A stretch of DNA of 64,000 nt from Tepidibacter hydrothermalis (lineage in GTDB: Bacteria > Bacillota > Clostridia > Peptostreptococcales > Peptostreptococcaceae): NCBI RefSeq assembly GCF_029542625.1, contig NZ_CP120733.1, positions 3,720,001 to 3,784,000 of the forward strand. Direction: 5' to 3'. Position 1 is the first letter of the stretch. Each line of letters begins with the position of its first letter. Of this stretch, positions 26,858 to 36,293 are shown piece by piece. The notes below the pieces were generated by a model. The model was not told the DNA's origin. It did no database searches and worked only from the letters and a program-made list of their open reading frames with translations. A program made the translations under genes and the position numbers.

Positions 26858-28114
26858 TGGTATTCCTGTATTTGGATTTATTTCATCATTTATTATTCCA
26901 GTTCCTGTAACCTTAGTTCCTTCTTCTAGTTTAGGTTGTGTTGAAGGGTTTTGAGGATAATTAGTACCATCATGTTTCATAACAGCGCAGAATGGCTTAA
27001 TTCCTCCACCAGATACATACATTATCAAATCATTGTATCCATTAGTCTTTGTATCACTTACTATTACAGGTGTATTTACTAATGTAAATTGTGAAATAAC
27101 CTCATAATCTCCATTTAACTCTTTGAATATGGCTGCACTACATCCTCCAGTCCCACATGTAGCTGAACCTACTAAATATACAAATACTTCAGGAACCCCA
27201 TCAGAATCAAAATCTATTCTATTATAATAGTATCTTGTATTGTCTGATGGTTCTAGTTTATATAAATCTATAATAGCTTCTTCAAGCTTTTCATCTTTAA
27301 TATTCTCAGAATAAATATATTTTACATCTGAAAAATCCGATCCACAAACAATCTTAGTTTCATCTTCTTTTTCTGATCCAAAGATCCCAACAGTTTGGAA
27401 AAACGGTGAAAAACTGCTACCATTCCATTTAAGAGATGTTTGAACATAACCAAGTCCATCTGCATTATATCTTCCAGCTATTCTCTGCTGTGCATATAAT
27501 TCATATACTCCATCTCTATTAAAATCTATTGGATATAATCCTCCAAGAGGATTTACCCATCCACTAATACTTTCTTTTAATGTTCCATCTTCATTGTATA
27601 TCTCAGATAAGTACTTATCTCCCTTATATTCAATATTTATTATATATCTTTCTTTATCGCTCTCTTCTATTACCTCTACTTCGTAATAATCCATATAATT
27701 TACTTCATACTGATTATCTTTATTGAATTTTTCAAAATCAAATATAAGCTTAGGTTTATTTCTTAAAAATGAATATATATAATAAAAAGCATATCCACCA
27801 CTGCCTCCAGAATCTATGGCTACAAAAATATTATCTACTCCATCATTAGTAAAATCACCTAAAAATATAGTCGGATTATACCCTGCATCCTCTTTAAGCG
27901 GAATTATATATTGATGACCTGTTTTTCCATCCACTATCTTTATTCGTATATTATCTCTAAACGGACTGCTATCTCCAAAAGGCTTATCTCCTATTAGATA
28001 TACATTATCAACTACTTTATCTCCATTAACGTCTCCTCTTTCAAAATCCAATATATAACTTTTTTTATTGTTTTTTCTCATATGTTGTTGAAAAAACATA
28101 GGATTGAAATACAT
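26846..28114 (-). CDS. VCBS/FG-GAP repeat protein
   Basis: 422 residues from the ATG at 28114 (AAGGGGTGAT site). Several calcium-loop-like repeats typical of FG-GAP/VCBS beta-propellers are visible: DVNGDKVVDNVYLIGD, GDFTNDGVDNIFVAI, IDFNRDGVYELYAQ and IDFDSDGVPEVFVYL. It has no signal peptide, starting MYFNPMFFQQ, so it may be cytoplasmic or spore-associated. It probably follows the gene at 28179-28925 in one operon. A truncated close paralogue lies at 31729-32481, and its upstream 60 bp is duplicated too. Confidence 0.7.
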   Translation of the reverse strand: MYFNPMFFQQHMRKNNKKSYILDFERGDVNGDKVVDNVYLIGDKPFGDSSPFRDNIRIKIVDGKTGHQYIIPLKEDAGYNPTIFLGDFTNDGVDNIFVAIDSGGSGGYAFYYIYSFLRNKPKLIFDFEKFNKDNQYEVNYMDYYEVEVIEESDKERYIINIEYKGDKYLSEIYNEDGTLKESISGWVNPLGGLYPIDFNRDGVYELYAQQRIAGRYNADGLGYVQTSLKWNGSSFSPFFQTVGIFGSEKEDETKIVCGSDFSDVKYIYSENIKDEKLEEAIIDLYKLEPSDNTRYYYNRIDFDSDGVPEVFVYLVGSATCGTGGCSAAIFKELNGDYEVISQFTLVNTPVIVSDTKTNGYNDLIMYVSGGGIKPFCAVMKHDGTNYPQNPSTQPKLEEGTKVTGTGIINDEINPNTGIPIGF

Positions 28115-28178
28115 TATATCACCCCTTAAACATTTCACTGTATTCATATAATATGCGAAATGCTTAATTAGGTTTACA

Positions 28179-28925
28179 CTAATATATTCTTTTCTGTATT
28201 TCATCTTTTAATTGAATAGCTTTTTCTTTTGAAGGATAAGGATATTCAAATTGAAGTAGTCTATTTATAGAACTAAGTGCATCTTCATATTCACCTGACT
28301 TAAATTGAGCATCAGCTAAATAATATAAATGTACCGGAGATAGTGGAACTTCTTTTGTTTTTTCTTTATAGTATTTCACTACTTTTTTAAAATAATATGG
28401 ATATACATCTATAGCCTCTATTAAACCATTATCACACCATCTTAAAACCTTTACTTTGTAAGCCTCTCCTGTATCATGAATCCATATTGCAATTTCTACT
28501 CTTCCACCTTCACCTTTCATATCCTCAATATCTATCTTGCTATAATATATTTCGCTAGGTGATATATTAATAAGCCCTTTATTGGTATATTTATATATAT
28601 AAAGCTCAGACCATATTGATCCAACTTGCCATCCAACTATAATATCGTCTTTAGCTGTGTTTGTAACACGTGCTGCAATTAGTTCGGTTATGTCATACCC
28701 CGAGCCCTTTACATTTCCTATAATACACCAACCATTATATACTCTCTTTAGTACTACTATATAGTTTTCTCCTTGCCATTTATAAGCTGCTACTATCTCA
28801 TTAAATCCATATCCATCTATATCTGCAAGAATTACTGCTTTCTTATTATTTCTAAGAGTCGATACCTCTGCCATATAAGGCAAGAAACACTTAACTATAT
28901 TAACCAAATAATCTCTATATACCAT
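28179..28925 (-). CDS. Unknown protein with FG-GAP-like N-terminus and TPR-like C-terminus
   Basis: 248 residues, no signal peptide. The first 160 residues contain propeller-like strands (ILADIDGYGFNEIVAAYKW, DDIIVGWQVGS), similar in style to the VCBS protein downstream. The C-terminal 60 residues (LYYLADAQFKSGEYEDALSSINRLLQFE) look like one to two TPR units. No enzymatic motif was seen. The 64-nt gap to the next gene suggests they work together. I do not recognise a named family. Confidence 0.6.
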   Translation of the reverse strand: MVYRDYLVNIVKCFLPYMAEVSTLRNNKKAVILADIDGYGFNEIVAAYKWQGENYIVVLKRVYNGWCIIGNVKGSGYDITELIAARVTNTAKDDIIVGWQVGSIWSELYIYKYTNKGLINISPSEIYYSKIDIEDMKGEGGRVEIAIWIHDTGEAYKVKVLRWCDNGLIEAIDVYPYYFKKVVKYYKEKTKEVPLSPVHLYYLADAQFKSGEYEDALSSINRLLQFEYPYPSKEKAIQLKDEIQKRIY

Positions 28926-28993
28926 TTAAAACAACCCCTATTAACTTTTTTAAATATATTATGCAAGTGTATTCTAATCGTTGAAGATAAGGT

Positions 28994-29045
28994 ATAAAAA
29001 TACCGCTTATGTATTAGATATATCTAATACATAAGCGGTATTTTG
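28994..29045 (-). terminator. Terminator of the B3/B4 gene
   Basis: AAAAATACCGCTTATGTATTA pairs perfectly with its complement up to GCGGTATTTT; 23-bp arms. Confidence 0.9.
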
Positions 29046-29074
29046 TAATTGTAATTCTTAAATTTTAAATGGTC

Positions 29075-29779
29075 TTAATATATTTCTACCTCTCTATTAT
29101 CTTTATCAACAAAAAATTTCTTAGTTTCACAGTCAAAATACTTAACTAAAAGTTCTTCTAACTCATTCATAGCTTTTATTACTTTTACCTTATTCTTGGA
29201 TTCAAATCCATCTATAGGGAAAAATATGTTTTTACTATCCTCAGTTATACTTCCTTTAGCGCTTTGTCTCCATATCCATCTACGAGTTCTTATTCTATCT
29301 CTATCAGAGTATACTAATTCCCCAGCTTCAACATCTTCTACTTCATTACTTCCAAGTGGAATAAATGTATCTCCTTCTTTTGAAAACCTAATGACTATTT
29401 CATCTTTTAAATCATCCATATCATGTGCCCCCATAGGCAATATATATTTTAAAGATAAAGAATTCACTAAATTAACTACTGGATTTATAAATGGTAGCTT
29501 ACTTCCTTTTGATACCCTCTTTGCCATGGCTTCTATGGAACTCATATACTTATTAGGATTAATTCCTAAGTCTTTAAATGCATTTCTATATGGAATTATA
29601 CTCTCATATTCCTTTATGTTATATCCATTAAGCCTTATTTTTAAGTTATCCATTTCATTCCTTAAAATTTTTTCAATATCACAATTCTCTCCCCTATTAT
29701 CCACATCATATGCTACTACTCCCCCAAAGCAGGCATCATGAATTTTATCAAATACATCCTTATGAACTTTAAATTTCAC
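29075..29779 (-). CDS. B3/B4 (tRNA-synthetase beta-like) domain protein
   Basis: 234 residues from a GTG at 29779, chosen because GGGGG lies 7 nt upstream; the frame extends further but lacks a site. It matches free-standing B3/B4 domain proteins (COG3382): YRNAFKDLGINPNKYMSSIEAMAKRVSKG, LVNSLSLKYILPMGAHDMDD and the RRWIWRQSAKGSI block. This fold forms the editing site of phenylalanyl-tRNA synthetase beta, so free versions may clear mischarged amino acids. That role is inferred. Monocistronic. Confidence 0.8.
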   Translation of the reverse strand: MKFKVHKDVFDKIHDACFGGVVAYDVDNRGENCDIEKILRNEMDNLKIRLNGYNIKEYESIIPYRNAFKDLGINPNKYMSSIEAMAKRVSKGSKLPFINPVVNLVNSLSLKYILPMGAHDMDDLKDEIVIRFSKEGDTFIPLGSNEVEDVEAGELVYSDRDRIRTRRWIWRQSAKGSITEDSKNIFFPIDGFESKNKVKVIKAMNELEELLVKYFDCETKKFFVDKDNREVEIY

Positions 29780-29992
29780 AGCAAATCCCCCTAGTTTGTT
29801 AATTTTTAAATATAATAACATAAATTTTACCAAATTAATATAATTAAAGATATTCTATCTTGTTAATTCAAAATCATATAGAATAAACAAGTCTTTATTT
29901 ATAAAGATTTTTAATGTAGACTTTTTTTGAAATTCGTAACAAAATTATACTTATCACCAATTTAAACACGAATATAAATTCCTACTGATTAT

Positions 29993-30036
29993 AAAAAAAA
30001 TAGATTGATATCAATTAAATTGATATCAATCTATTT
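29993..30036 (-). terminator. Terminator of the RimK/GNAT operon
   Basis: AAAAAATAGATTGATATCAATT pairs with AATTGATATCAATCTATTTTTT around a short loop, just after the GNAT gene. Confidence 0.92.
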
Positions 30037-30037
30037 T

Positions 30038-30538
30038 TTATAAATCTTTTTTCATAAGTATAGTATATTTTAATTCTCTATAATTACTAGCTTCTTTAAA
30101 CCCTCTTTTTTTATGGAATTCTATAGTTTTAGGATATTTTAAAGATTCTATATATATTTCGTTTTTTCCTATACTTCTAAGAAAATCCTCACGTAAATCA
30201 CATATCTGTTGAGCATATCCAAGTCCTCTGTAGTCATGCCTTATATGAAGAGTTTTAGCAAAATAGAGTCCATCTTGTTTTACTACCATTCCACACCCTA
30301 TTATTTCATTTTCTTCATTAGTCAAATAAACTAGATAAGATCTTTCTATTAAATTTTCCATAGATTCTATGTTTTTATTTTTACTTAAATTTTCAATCTC
30401 ATCTTTTGAGTAAGTATTGCTTTTATTTTCATGTATCATATTAGAGTTTACTAAATCAGCTATTTTAGAACTCAATTCATTTTTATTATAAGTTTCACAT
30501 AACGAATTAAAATTATTTATCTCATGTACTTTTATCAT
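30038..30538 (-). CDS. GNAT-family N-acetyltransferase
   Basis: 166 residues from the ATG at 30538, which follows GAGGAGAATTAAT; the frame opens seven codons earlier. The acetyl-CoA loop is LHIRHDYRGLGYAQQICD (R-G-x-G-x-A), preceded by the typical strand IIGCGMVVKQDGLYFAKTL and followed by YPKTIEFHKKRGFKEA. It lies 26 nt downstream of the ATP-grasp ligase, so the two probably act on one product or substrate. The substrate is unknown. Confidence 0.82.
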   Translation of the reverse strand: MIKVHEINNFNSLCETYNKNELSSKIADLVNSNMIHENKSNTYSKDEIENLSKNKNIESMENLIERSYLVYLTNEENEIIGCGMVVKQDGLYFAKTLHIRHDYRGLGYAQQICDLREDFLRSIGKNEIYIESLKYPKTIEFHKKRGFKEASNYRELKYTILMKKDL

Positions 30539-30564
30539 ATTAATTCTCCTCGAATACAATAATC

Positions 30565-31473
30565 TTAATTGTATATTCCAAATCTTATTTTTAAATACTT
30601 AAATATTTCCTTAGCTACATTTATATCACAGCATGATTCTATTCCTCTAAACCCAGGAGATGAATTTATTTCACATATCTTATAGTGATCACCATCAAAT
30701 AATAAATCCACCCCTGCTATCTCAAGCCCTGTAATTTTACACGCTTCTGTAGATAACCATTCTATTTCTGGAGTCAATTGATATTCTTTTACAGTTCCTC
30801 CATCTGAAAAATTAGACTTAAAACCGTCAGATGGAGCTGTTCTTTCCATACATGCAATAGCTCGTCCTCCAACTATTAAAACTCTCAAATCTCTTCCATA
30901 ACTATCTTTTACAAATTCTTGAATTATTATATTCAACTTAGAATTAGTTATCTCTATTAATTGCATTAAATCTTTAAAAGAAGATTTTGTGTTAGTTAAA
31001 AATACACCTTTACCTTGAGTCCCTGATAACGTTTTTATAACAGCTGGAAATCCTATATTTTTCTCTATTAAATCTATATTTATTGGAAACTTAGCCAACA
31101 TAGTTTTTGGAAAAGGAAAATTATTTTCAGCTAATATCTGTTGTGTATATAACTTATCCTTTACTATCTCTATAGGATGAGATGAATTTATACATGGTAC
31201 ACCAAGCCTCTCCAAATGCCTAATAACCGCCAAAGCAAAATATGTTGTTCCGGCTCCCATTCTTGGAAGTACAAAATCTGGTAATGTTGTTATCTCTCCA
31301 TCAATCAATATACTCTTCCTATTTTGGCTAGTTACAACCAAGTCTATTTGCTCGGGTTTTAATACTCTAAGCTCAATTCCTTCAGCTTCAGCCTCCTCAA
31401 TAAATCTATTTACTTCATTTCTTTCTGAAACAATTTCTGTTTCATTCTCACTGTAAATAATCCAGCCTTTCAT
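30565..31473 (-). CDS. RimK-family ATP-grasp ligase (alpha-L-glutamate ligase-like)
   Basis: 302 residues. ATP-grasp features: VIKTLSGTQGKGV (146-157, nucleotide-binding loop), IIIQEFVKDSYGRDLRVLIVG (182-202), CMERTAPSDGFKSNFSDGG (208-226) and the Mg2+ site EINSSPGFRGIE (268-279). Relatives add glutamate to ribosomal protein S6 or make glutamyl and beta-citryl peptides, or LysW-type amino-acid carriers. Neither S6 nor LysW lies nearby. It is paired with a GNAT gene, suggesting a small modified amino acid or peptide, which is inference. Confidence 0.85.
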   Translation of the reverse strand: MKGWIIYSENETEIVSERNEVNRFIEEAEAEGIELRVLKPEQIDLVVTSQNRKSILIDGEITTLPDFVLPRMGAGTTYFALAVIRHLERLGVPCINSSHPIEIVKDKLYTQQILAENNFPFPKTMLAKFPINIDLIEKNIGFPAVIKTLSGTQGKGVFLTNTKSSFKDLMQLIEITNSKLNIIIQEFVKDSYGRDLRVLIVGGRAIACMERTAPSDGFKSNFSDGGTVKEYQLTPEIEWLSTEACKITGLEIAGVDLLFDGDHYKICEINSSPGFRGIESCCDINVAKEIFKYLKIRFGIYN

Positions 31474-31676
31474 CGATCTTCTCCTCTATATGCTAATATA
31501 GCAAACTCAGTTGAAATAAGCTTTAAAATACACACTTATACTACAGAATGCTCGCTATACATATTATATACAACAAAATGATTTTTATCTATATAATATT
31601 TTTAGAAATATTGGACTTTTTTATAAAAAAATAGATATTAATAATTTTATATGCATATTTCTTATACTTTATTATC

Positions 31677-31736
31677 TAAGCCTTTACCTTAGAATAGAAG
31701 TTAACAACTAGATGGTGGGAATCCCCTTCTATATAT
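31677..31736 (-). pseudogene. Remnant of the 3' end of a second rpsD gene
   Basis: Read on the minus strand, this stretch encodes HLVVNFYSKVKA and a stop, against [12 protein letters not shown] and a stop at the end of the intact rpsD (34785-35381). Identity is nearly complete over 39 nt and weaker for about 20 nt more (IE..S.H). Nothing of the rest of the gene remains. The truncated VCBS gene runs into it out of frame. Confidence 0.8.
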
Positions 31737-32481
31737 TATATTCTTCTGATCCGATCCCAACAGTTTGAAAAAAAGGCAAAAAGCTGTTTCCTTTCCATTC
31801 AAGAGATGTTTGAACATATCCTAGTGTATCTGCATTAAAAGTTCCAGCTATACTCTGCTCTGCATATAATCCATATACTCCATCTCTATTAAAATCTATT
31901 GGATATAATCCTCCAAGAGGATTTACCCATCCACTAATGCTCTCTTTTAAAGTTCCATCTTCATTGTATATCTTAGATAAATACTCATCTCCCCTGTCTT
32001 CAATATTTATTATATATCTCTCTTGATCACTTTCTTCTATAACTTCCACATTATAATTGTTCATATAATTTACTTCATATGGGTTATCCTTATAAAATTC
32101 TTCAGAATCAAACATCAATTTGGGTTTATTTTTTAAGAATGAATAAATATAATAAAAAGCATATCCACCACTGCCTCCAGAAGCTATAGCTACAAAAATA
32201 TTATCTACTCCATCACCTGTAAAATCTCCTAAAAATATAGTTGGATTATAACCTGCATTTTCTTTAAGAGGAATTGTATATTGTTTCCCAGTTCTGGGAT
32301 CTACTATCTTGATTCTTATATTAACTGTAAACAAACTTTTATCTGCATCAGCTTTATCTCCTATAAGATATACATAGTCAACTCCTTTGTCTCCATTAAC
32401 ATCTCCTTTTTTTAAATCTAATATATAGCTTTTATTATTCCTTATCATAGGTTGCTGAAAAAACATAGGATTGAAATACAT
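31729..32481 (-). pseudogene. Truncated VCBS/FG-GAP paralogue
   Basis: 250 residues from the ATG at 32481. It is a close paralogue of the N-terminal 60 percent of the protein at 26846-28114, with shared blocks such as NPTIFLGDFT.DGVDNIFVA, GGSGGYAFYYIYSFL and SGWVNPLGGLYPIDFNRDGVY. Homology stops abruptly after FFQTVGI.GSE, where the sequence enters an rpsD remnant and stops within a few codons. The C-terminal 170 residues of its relative are missing. The ribosome binding site is intact, so a shortened protein may still be made. Confidence 0.78.
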
Positions 32482-32671
32482 TATATACCCCCTTAAACAT
32501 TTCACTTCATTCATATAATATTCACAATACTTAATTAGGTTTACAATAAGAAATGTATCTTAAAACGTAAATTTTACCAAATCAATATAACATAAAAAAT
32601 ATAATTTAGTTAAAATAAAAAATCTTCTTTAAAATATTTTATAAGAATATAATTTCATACCTATAAAAAAA

Positions 32672-32704
32672 ACATGAGAAAATTAATAAATTAATTCTCT
32701 CATG
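32672..32704 (-). terminator. Terminator of the chemoreceptor gene
   Basis: CATGAGAaAATTAAT / ATTAATTcTCTCATG hairpin with an A tract before it (T tract on the minus strand). Confidence 0.8.
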
Positions 32705-32715
32705 GCTTTTATTGT

Positions 32716-34704
32716 CTATATTTTAAATACAGAAATATTATCCGTTAATTTCATAGCTAAAATATTCATATTATCTGCAAGCTTAGCTACTTCTACTACA
32801 GCCATAGATTGCTGTTGCATAGAAGCACTTACTTCTTCAGTTGATGCCGCATTTTCTTCTGATATAGCAGATATATTCTGTATAGACTCAACTATCAGAT
32901 CTTTATCCTCATTTATATTGTTTACAAAAGTCCCCATACAATTTATTTTATAATTTATATCATTAACACATTCTAATATCGTTTCGAAAGAACTATTTAC
33001 CTTATCTACTGATCCCATCTGTTCTTTAGACACATCTTTAACTTCATCCATAACCTCTACAGCATTTTTACTATCTTTTTGTATGATGTCTATTATATAT
33101 TTTATATTGTCTGTGGCAATTCTTGATTCTTCTGCAAGCTTTCTTATTTCATCAGCCACAACTGCAAATCCTCTTCCATATTCACCTGCACGAGCTGCTT
33201 CTATAGATGCATTAAGAGCCAATAAATTTGTTTGTTCTGCTATTGATGTAATAGTATTTAATATTCCTTCTATATCGCTTGATTTTTTATTGAATTCAAC
33301 TATAGCTTTTTCTATCTTATCATTTGCATGAATACTTTTGTGTGTATTATCTTTCAAATCATTTACAGCCTTTAACCCTTCTTTATTGGAGTTAATTACA
33401 CTTACAGCTGATACAAGCATATCATCTGCATTGTTTTTTAACTCCTCAAATTTGATTGATAAATTATCAACTAAATCATATCCCTTTTCAGCTTCTTCAG
33501 ATTGGAATGTAGCGCCTCTTGCTATTTCCTCAATAGTTGCTCCTACTTGCTCTGATGTTGCACTTGTTTCTTCAGCTATTGACGCTAAATTTTGAGATGA
33601 GCTTATAACTTCATCCGATGCATCTTTTACATCTTTGATTAAGCTCCCTAATGTATTTACAGTATCATTAAACATACTAGATACTTTTTCAAATTCATCT
33701 CCAGTTTTAGTTTTTAATTGTATAGTTAGATCTCCTTCTTTGATTCTTTGAGTAGTATATATAATATTTTTTATTTGATTATTTATATAATTAGAAAATA
33801 TATAAGCTATAATTATAGCTATTATTAAAAAAGTCATTCCTACAATTAAAGTTCTATACATTATATCATTTGCTCTACTATATATTTCATCTGTAGATAT
33901 AGTTCCAACAATAGTCCATCCATTTGACTTTATATAAGACAAGGCTGCAACTTTCGATTTTAATACTCCATTATCTTCATATTCATAAGATATCTTGTCC
34001 TTTTTTTTATCTATAGCTTCCCATAGTTCTTTTAAATTCAATTTACTTCCTATTATTTCTTTATTTTTATGTGTAATTACAAATTTATCAGAAGAAATTA
34101 ATACTGGATATCCTTCATTTCCTATCTTCATGCTGTTTACCATATTAGATAAATTATTTAAATCTATATCTATTGCCATAACCCCTATAAATTCATTTTT
34201 TGTATTATATACAGGTGAAGAAATAGTTACAGCTAAATCATTAGTATTAGTATCTTTATATGGTTCAGTCCACGAAATAGAATTATTGTTTTTAGCTTTT
34301 ATGTACCACGGTCTAGTCAAAGGATTAAACGTTTTCCCATTTTCTATATTTGGATACGAATACATTCTCTTATCCTCAAGTGCGAGGTACACTTCTTTAA
34401 CATTTTTATGTGATTTTTTGAAATCTTCGAATATACTTATCAAAAACCCTTCTGCCTTTGGATCTTGCATAATATTTTTTGCATTTATATTATTGCTAAT
34501 CATCCTTAAATTCTTATCAAAATCATCTATATAGGCATTTATAGCTGTTTGTATTCCATAAATAGTACTATTAGAAAGTTCATTTAAATCTTTATCTATT
34601 ATATTTACAGTTCTTCTATATGCGCTAATACCTAATATTAATAATGGTATAGATATCAATATAACAAACATTCCTATTATTTTATATTTTATCCCCAGTT
34701 TCAT
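32716..34704 (-). CDS. Methyl-accepting chemotaxis protein (dCache sensor)
   Basis: 662 residues from the ATG at 34704 (GGGGAGG site). Transmembrane helix at about 7-28, an extracellular double-Cache sensor (about 35-275; [19 protein letters not shown] and GVMAIDIDL are Cache strands that bind amino acids or small carboxylates), second helix about 283-305, HAMP (about 306-360), then the signalling hairpin with its tip [20 protein letters not shown]. No C-terminal CheR pentapeptide was seen. It is a single gene away from other chemotaxis genes. The ligand is unknown. Confidence 0.93.
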   Translation of the reverse strand: MKLGIKYKIIGMFVILISIPLLILGISAYRRTVNIIDKDLNELSNSTIYGIQTAINAYIDDFDKNLRMISNNINAKNIMQDPKAEGFLISIFEDFKKSHKNVKEVYLALEDKRMYSYPNIENGKTFNPLTRPWYIKAKNNNSISWTEPYKDTNTNDLAVTISSPVYNTKNEFIGVMAIDIDLNNLSNMVNSMKIGNEGYPVLISSDKFVITHKNKEIIGSKLNLKELWEAIDKKKDKISYEYEDNGVLKSKVAALSYIKSNGWTIVGTISTDEIYSRANDIMYRTLIVGMTFLIIAIIIAYIFSNYINNQIKNIIYTTQRIKEGDLTIQLKTKTGDEFEKVSSMFNDTVNTLGSLIKDVKDASDEVISSSQNLASIAEETSATSEQVGATIEEIARGATFQSEEAEKGYDLVDNLSIKFEELKNNADDMLVSAVSVINSNKEGLKAVNDLKDNTHKSIHANDKIEKAIVEFNKKSSDIEGILNTITSIAEQTNLLALNASIEAARAGEYGRGFAVVADEIRKLAEESRIATDNIKYIIDIIQKDSKNAVEVMDEVKDVSKEQMGSVDKVNSSFETILECVNDINYKINCMGTFVNNINEDKDLIVESIQNISAISEENAASTEEVSASMQQQSMAVVEVAKLADNMNILAMKLTDNISVFKI

Positions 34705-34747
34705 ATTTTTCCTCCCCATCTAAGCCCATTAGTAATTTATATTACAC

Positions 34748-34780
34748 AAAAAGAGCAAAAATAAATTTTTGCTCTCTTTG
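34748..34780 (-). terminator. Terminator of rpsD
   Basis: AAAGAGCAAAAAT / ATTTTTGCTCTCTTT-type hairpin just after the rpsD stop. Confidence 0.8.
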
Positions 34781-34784
34781 TTGT

Positions 34785-35381
34785 TTAAGCCTTTACCTTA
34801 GAATAGAACTCAACAACTAGATGATCACTTACCTCTATAGGTATATTCTCTCTAGCAGGTATTTTTGTAAGCTTTCCACTAAAATTATTTTTATCTAATT
34901 CTATATAATCTAATTGAAAGCTATTAAAGTTATTGAAATTATCTACAAACATTTCATTTTTTCTAGATTTTTCTTTAAGAGTTATAACATCCCCTGGAAC
35001 TACCTCATAAGAAGGTCTGTCCACTCTTTCACCATTAACTAGTATATGTCTATGAGTTACCATTTGTCTTGCTTGCCTGATAGATGATGCAAATCCCATT
35101 CTATATACAATATTATCAAGTCTACATTCTAACATTTGAGCTAATGCTGTACCTGTTAATTCAGGAGATTTAACAGCTTTTTTAACATATCTTAAAAACT
35201 GCTTTTCTAAAACCCCATAGTATGCTTTTAGTTTTTGCTTTTCATTAAGCTGTAATCCATAATCAGACATCTTCTTTTTTCTAACATTCTTATCTTCACG
35301 ATTCATAGCTTTAGGATGTCCATATAAATTAACCCCAAATCTTCTACATAGTTTAAATCGTGGTCTTCTATCTTTTGCCAT
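34785..35381 (-). CDS. rpsD: 30S ribosomal protein S4
   Basis: 198 residues, normal length. N-terminal block [21 protein letters not shown], then the S4 RNA-binding domain (about 88-150; [30 protein letters not shown]). It initiates 16S rRNA assembly and in Bacillus represses its own mRNA. It lies alone, away from the main ribosomal operon. The N-terminus keeps only one cysteine (C12), so this looks like the zinc-free form. A second rpsD 3' remnant lies 3 kb away. Confidence 0.95.
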   Translation of the reverse strand: MAKDRRPRFKLCRRFGVNLYGHPKAMNREDKNVRKKKMSDYGLQLNEKQKLKAYYGVLEKQFLRYVKKAVKSPELTGTALAQMLECRLDNIVYRMGFASSIRQARQMVTHRHILVNGERVDRPSYEVVPGDVITLKEKSRKNEMFVDNFNNFNSFQLDYIELDKNNFSGKLTKIPARENIPIEVSDHLVVEFYSKVKA

Positions 35382-35540
35382 AACTTTCCCTCCATATATT
35401 TTTAATTATCTTTGCAGCCGCGATAATATTTGGTTTAACTTTCACAAAAACAGCCTCTCTTAGTGGTGCAGACCAAGAGAGACTGTTAGCCCAAGAGTGT
35501 AAATCAATGGCATCAATATACAGATAATGCGTATGTATCA
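35382..35540 (-). promoter_or_regulatory. Structured rpsD leader, possible S4 autoregulatory RNA
   Basis: Minus-strand leader with a strong hairpin at 35449-35487 (AACAGTCTCTCTT / AAGAGAGGCTGTT), followed by TATCGCGGCTGCAAAGATAA nearer the gene. In Bacillus the rpsD leader binds S4, so autoregulation fits, but I cannot match a covariance model here. The remainder of the 341-bp gap (35541-35722) is AT-rich and holds the promoter region of the next gene. Confidence 0.45.
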
Positions 35541-35722
35541 ATAATGTGCAGTTTTATTGATATCAATTTTCATTCGCAATTAGATTATACACTACTTATT
35601 TTTCATTGTAAATACTTTTTTTGAAATTCATTATCAATTATACTTTTGCTATAAAATATGAAACTTTTTCGTAGTCTATATTGTCTTACTTATATAATCT
35701 GTTGTTAGGAAAGGTGATAATA

Positions 35723-36178
35723 TTGACTACTAGAAGGAATTTAACATTACTATGTTTACTTATATTTTTATCTACTATATTTTCTATTAATTTATATATC
35801 TCTAATGTAAATCTAAAAAATGAAATCATATCTAATTATTCTCATAAATTGAATATTACACAAGATACCTTGTTTGAAGTTATTACATTAATAGATGTAT
35901 ATGGAAATTTAAGAGGAAATTCTCTTATAAAATACAAATATATAATGAGTCACTTATATCTAAGTTTAGAAAATGATGATAATTTATCTAATATAGCAAA
36001 TGATATATTAGATATAAATAAATATATGAATACAGCAAATATAGATTCAGGCTTATCTGATGATGCAATCAATAAAATTAAATCTACACATAAAAAAATA
36101 CTATCTATTCAAAATAAAATAGATAGTAAATATAAATCAGATTCTGTTTTAAAAGATAATTATAGTTTCGTTAATTAG
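35723..36178 (+). CDS. Small membrane-anchored protein of unknown function
   Basis: 151 residues from a TTG at 35723, chosen because AGGAAAGGTGAT lies just upstream; the frame opens 14 codons earlier without a site. There is one N-terminal transmembrane helix (about 7-27) and then about 120 residues of mostly helical, charged extracytoplasmic or cytoplasmic sequence rich in Asn, Ile and Ser. No known motif. It is shaped like a sensor-protein N-terminus without its output domain. Monocistronic; function unknown. Confidence 0.6.
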   Translation: MTTRRNLTLLCLLIFLSTIFSINLYISNVNLKNEIISNYSHKLNITQDTLFEVITLIDVYGNLRGNSLIKYKYIMSHLYLSLENDDNLSNIANDILDINKYMNTANIDSGLSDDAINKIKSTHKKILSIQNKIDSKYKSDSVLKDNYSFVN

Positions 36179-36293
36179 TACAGGTGTTTTTATAATTCAA
36201 ATATATAAACAACTTTTTATATCATACTATTATATATTTATAAAATGGACAAATATTACCTAGGTGCTTTACTTAAAATGAAAGAAGTTTTTA

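Noticed and set aside
31729-32481. A complete short VCBS gene
   Set aside because: The abrupt loss of homology and the adjoining rpsD remnant show it is a truncation product.
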